From Marinobacterium ramblicola (GTDB lineage Bacteria; Pseudomonadota; Gammaproteobacteria; Pseudomonadales; Balneatricaceae), in contig NZ_JAHREP010000013.1 in NCBI RefSeq assembly GCF_019084545.1, positions 62,001 through 126,000 on the forward strand: a DNA stretch of 64,000 nt, in the 5' to 3' direction. Shown in pieces: positions 63,797 through 64,000 of the stretch. Below the pieces are notes generated by a model that had not been told where the DNA came from, did not search any database, and saw only the letters and a list, made by a program, of their open reading frames with translations. The translations under genes were made by a program, and so were the position numbers. Position 1 is the first letter of the stretch. The number at the start of each line of letters is the position of its first letter.

Positions 63797-64000
63797 GTGG
63801 CAACGCAACCGAGTGCCAATACGCCGGAAATGGTGCTGAACTACCCGCGCCCCGAAACCTTTTATGACGAGGTGTACGGGGCAGACGGTGTTGCACGGCC
63901 GCACTGGCGCTACCTGCTGGACGGTCTCGGAGGCCTGGGGCCGGATGGTCTCAGGGAGCGCCAGCGCAAGGCTCAGCGAATCCTGCGTGACGATGGCGCC
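63797..64000 (+). CDS. Second circularly permuted ATP-grasp protein, 5' end only
   Basis: A GTG at 63797 opens a frame that runs to the window edge (68 residues). ETFYDEVYGADGVARPHWRYLLDGL and GPDGLRERQRKAQRILRDDGA are the N-terminal signature of the long ATP-grasp/alpha-E fusion proteins that pair with DUF2126 genes. Its length and C-terminal domain cannot be seen. The ribosome site is weak. It starts 73 bases after the DUF2126 stop, so it probably belongs to the same operon. Confidence 0.82.
   Translation, partial: MATQPSANTPEMVLNYPRPETFYDEVYGADGVARPHWRYLLDGLGGLGPDGLRERQRKAQRILRDDGA

Overview
The window looks like chromosomal DNA of a gammaproteobacterium. Evidence is a TrpR-type repressor next to trpEG, a QmcA/NfeD pair, FolD, an encoded-CCA tRNA-Ser, many c-di-GMP enzymes and GC-rich codon use. 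A sulfur-oxidiser or Chromatiales-type relative is possible, but this rests on general gene content and is a weak guess.

Bases 1-25 kb hold an aromatic-compound catabolic supercluster in four blocks. Block A (minus strand, 1-3.3 kb) has an MFS carrier cut by the window edge, an extradiol-type ring-cleavage dioxygenase and an alpha/beta hydrolase. Block B (minus, 3.6-6.7 kb) has a DUF1329/DUF1302 outer-envelope pair, ended by a clear terminator and divergent from a LysR regulator with a perfect operator dyad. Block C (plus, 9.0-15.0 kb) runs ACMSD-type amidohydrolase, extradiol dioxygenase, FAH-family hydrolase, FAD hydroxylase, glutathione transferase, TRAP binding protein. It is divergent from a GntR/FCD regulator across an AT-rich spacer with two near-identical palindromes. 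Block D (minus, 24.8-15.2 kb) is a nine-gene operon: outer-membrane protein, MFS carrier, carotenoid-cleavage-type oxygenase, Rieske oxygenase and reductase, glutathione transferase, HbpS/GlcG-like protein, EthD protein, aldehyde dehydrogenase. It is divergent from a second LysR gene. The simplest reading is degradation of a lignin-derived 4-hydroxystilbenoid or propenylphenol: side-chain cleavage to an aldehyde, oxidation to the acid, O-demethylation or hydroxylation, then extradiol ring opening.

Bases 26-28.4 kb are a junction zone: two IS30 transposase halves in opposite orientation, a MarR plus siderophore-interacting reductase pair, then tRNA-Ser(GGA). The tRNA 3' end points toward the catabolic region, the usual geometry of a genomic island.

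From 28.7 kb on, the genes look like backbone: Na/Ca exchanger, CorA-type channel, DUF3422 protein, a Ras-like GTPase with roadblock partners, NfeD/QmcA, folD, trpR-trpE-trpG, an ABC-2 exporter, a second NfeD/slipin pair, and an ECF sigma/anti-sigma pair. Five c-di-GMP enzymes with different sensory modules are scattered through 32-51 kb. A 47-residue lipoprotein gene lies hidden upstream of the sigma factor. The right end (57.9-64 kb) is the poorly characterised ATP-grasp / alpha-E / transglutaminase-DUF2126 cluster, with a second ATP-grasp gene running off the edge.
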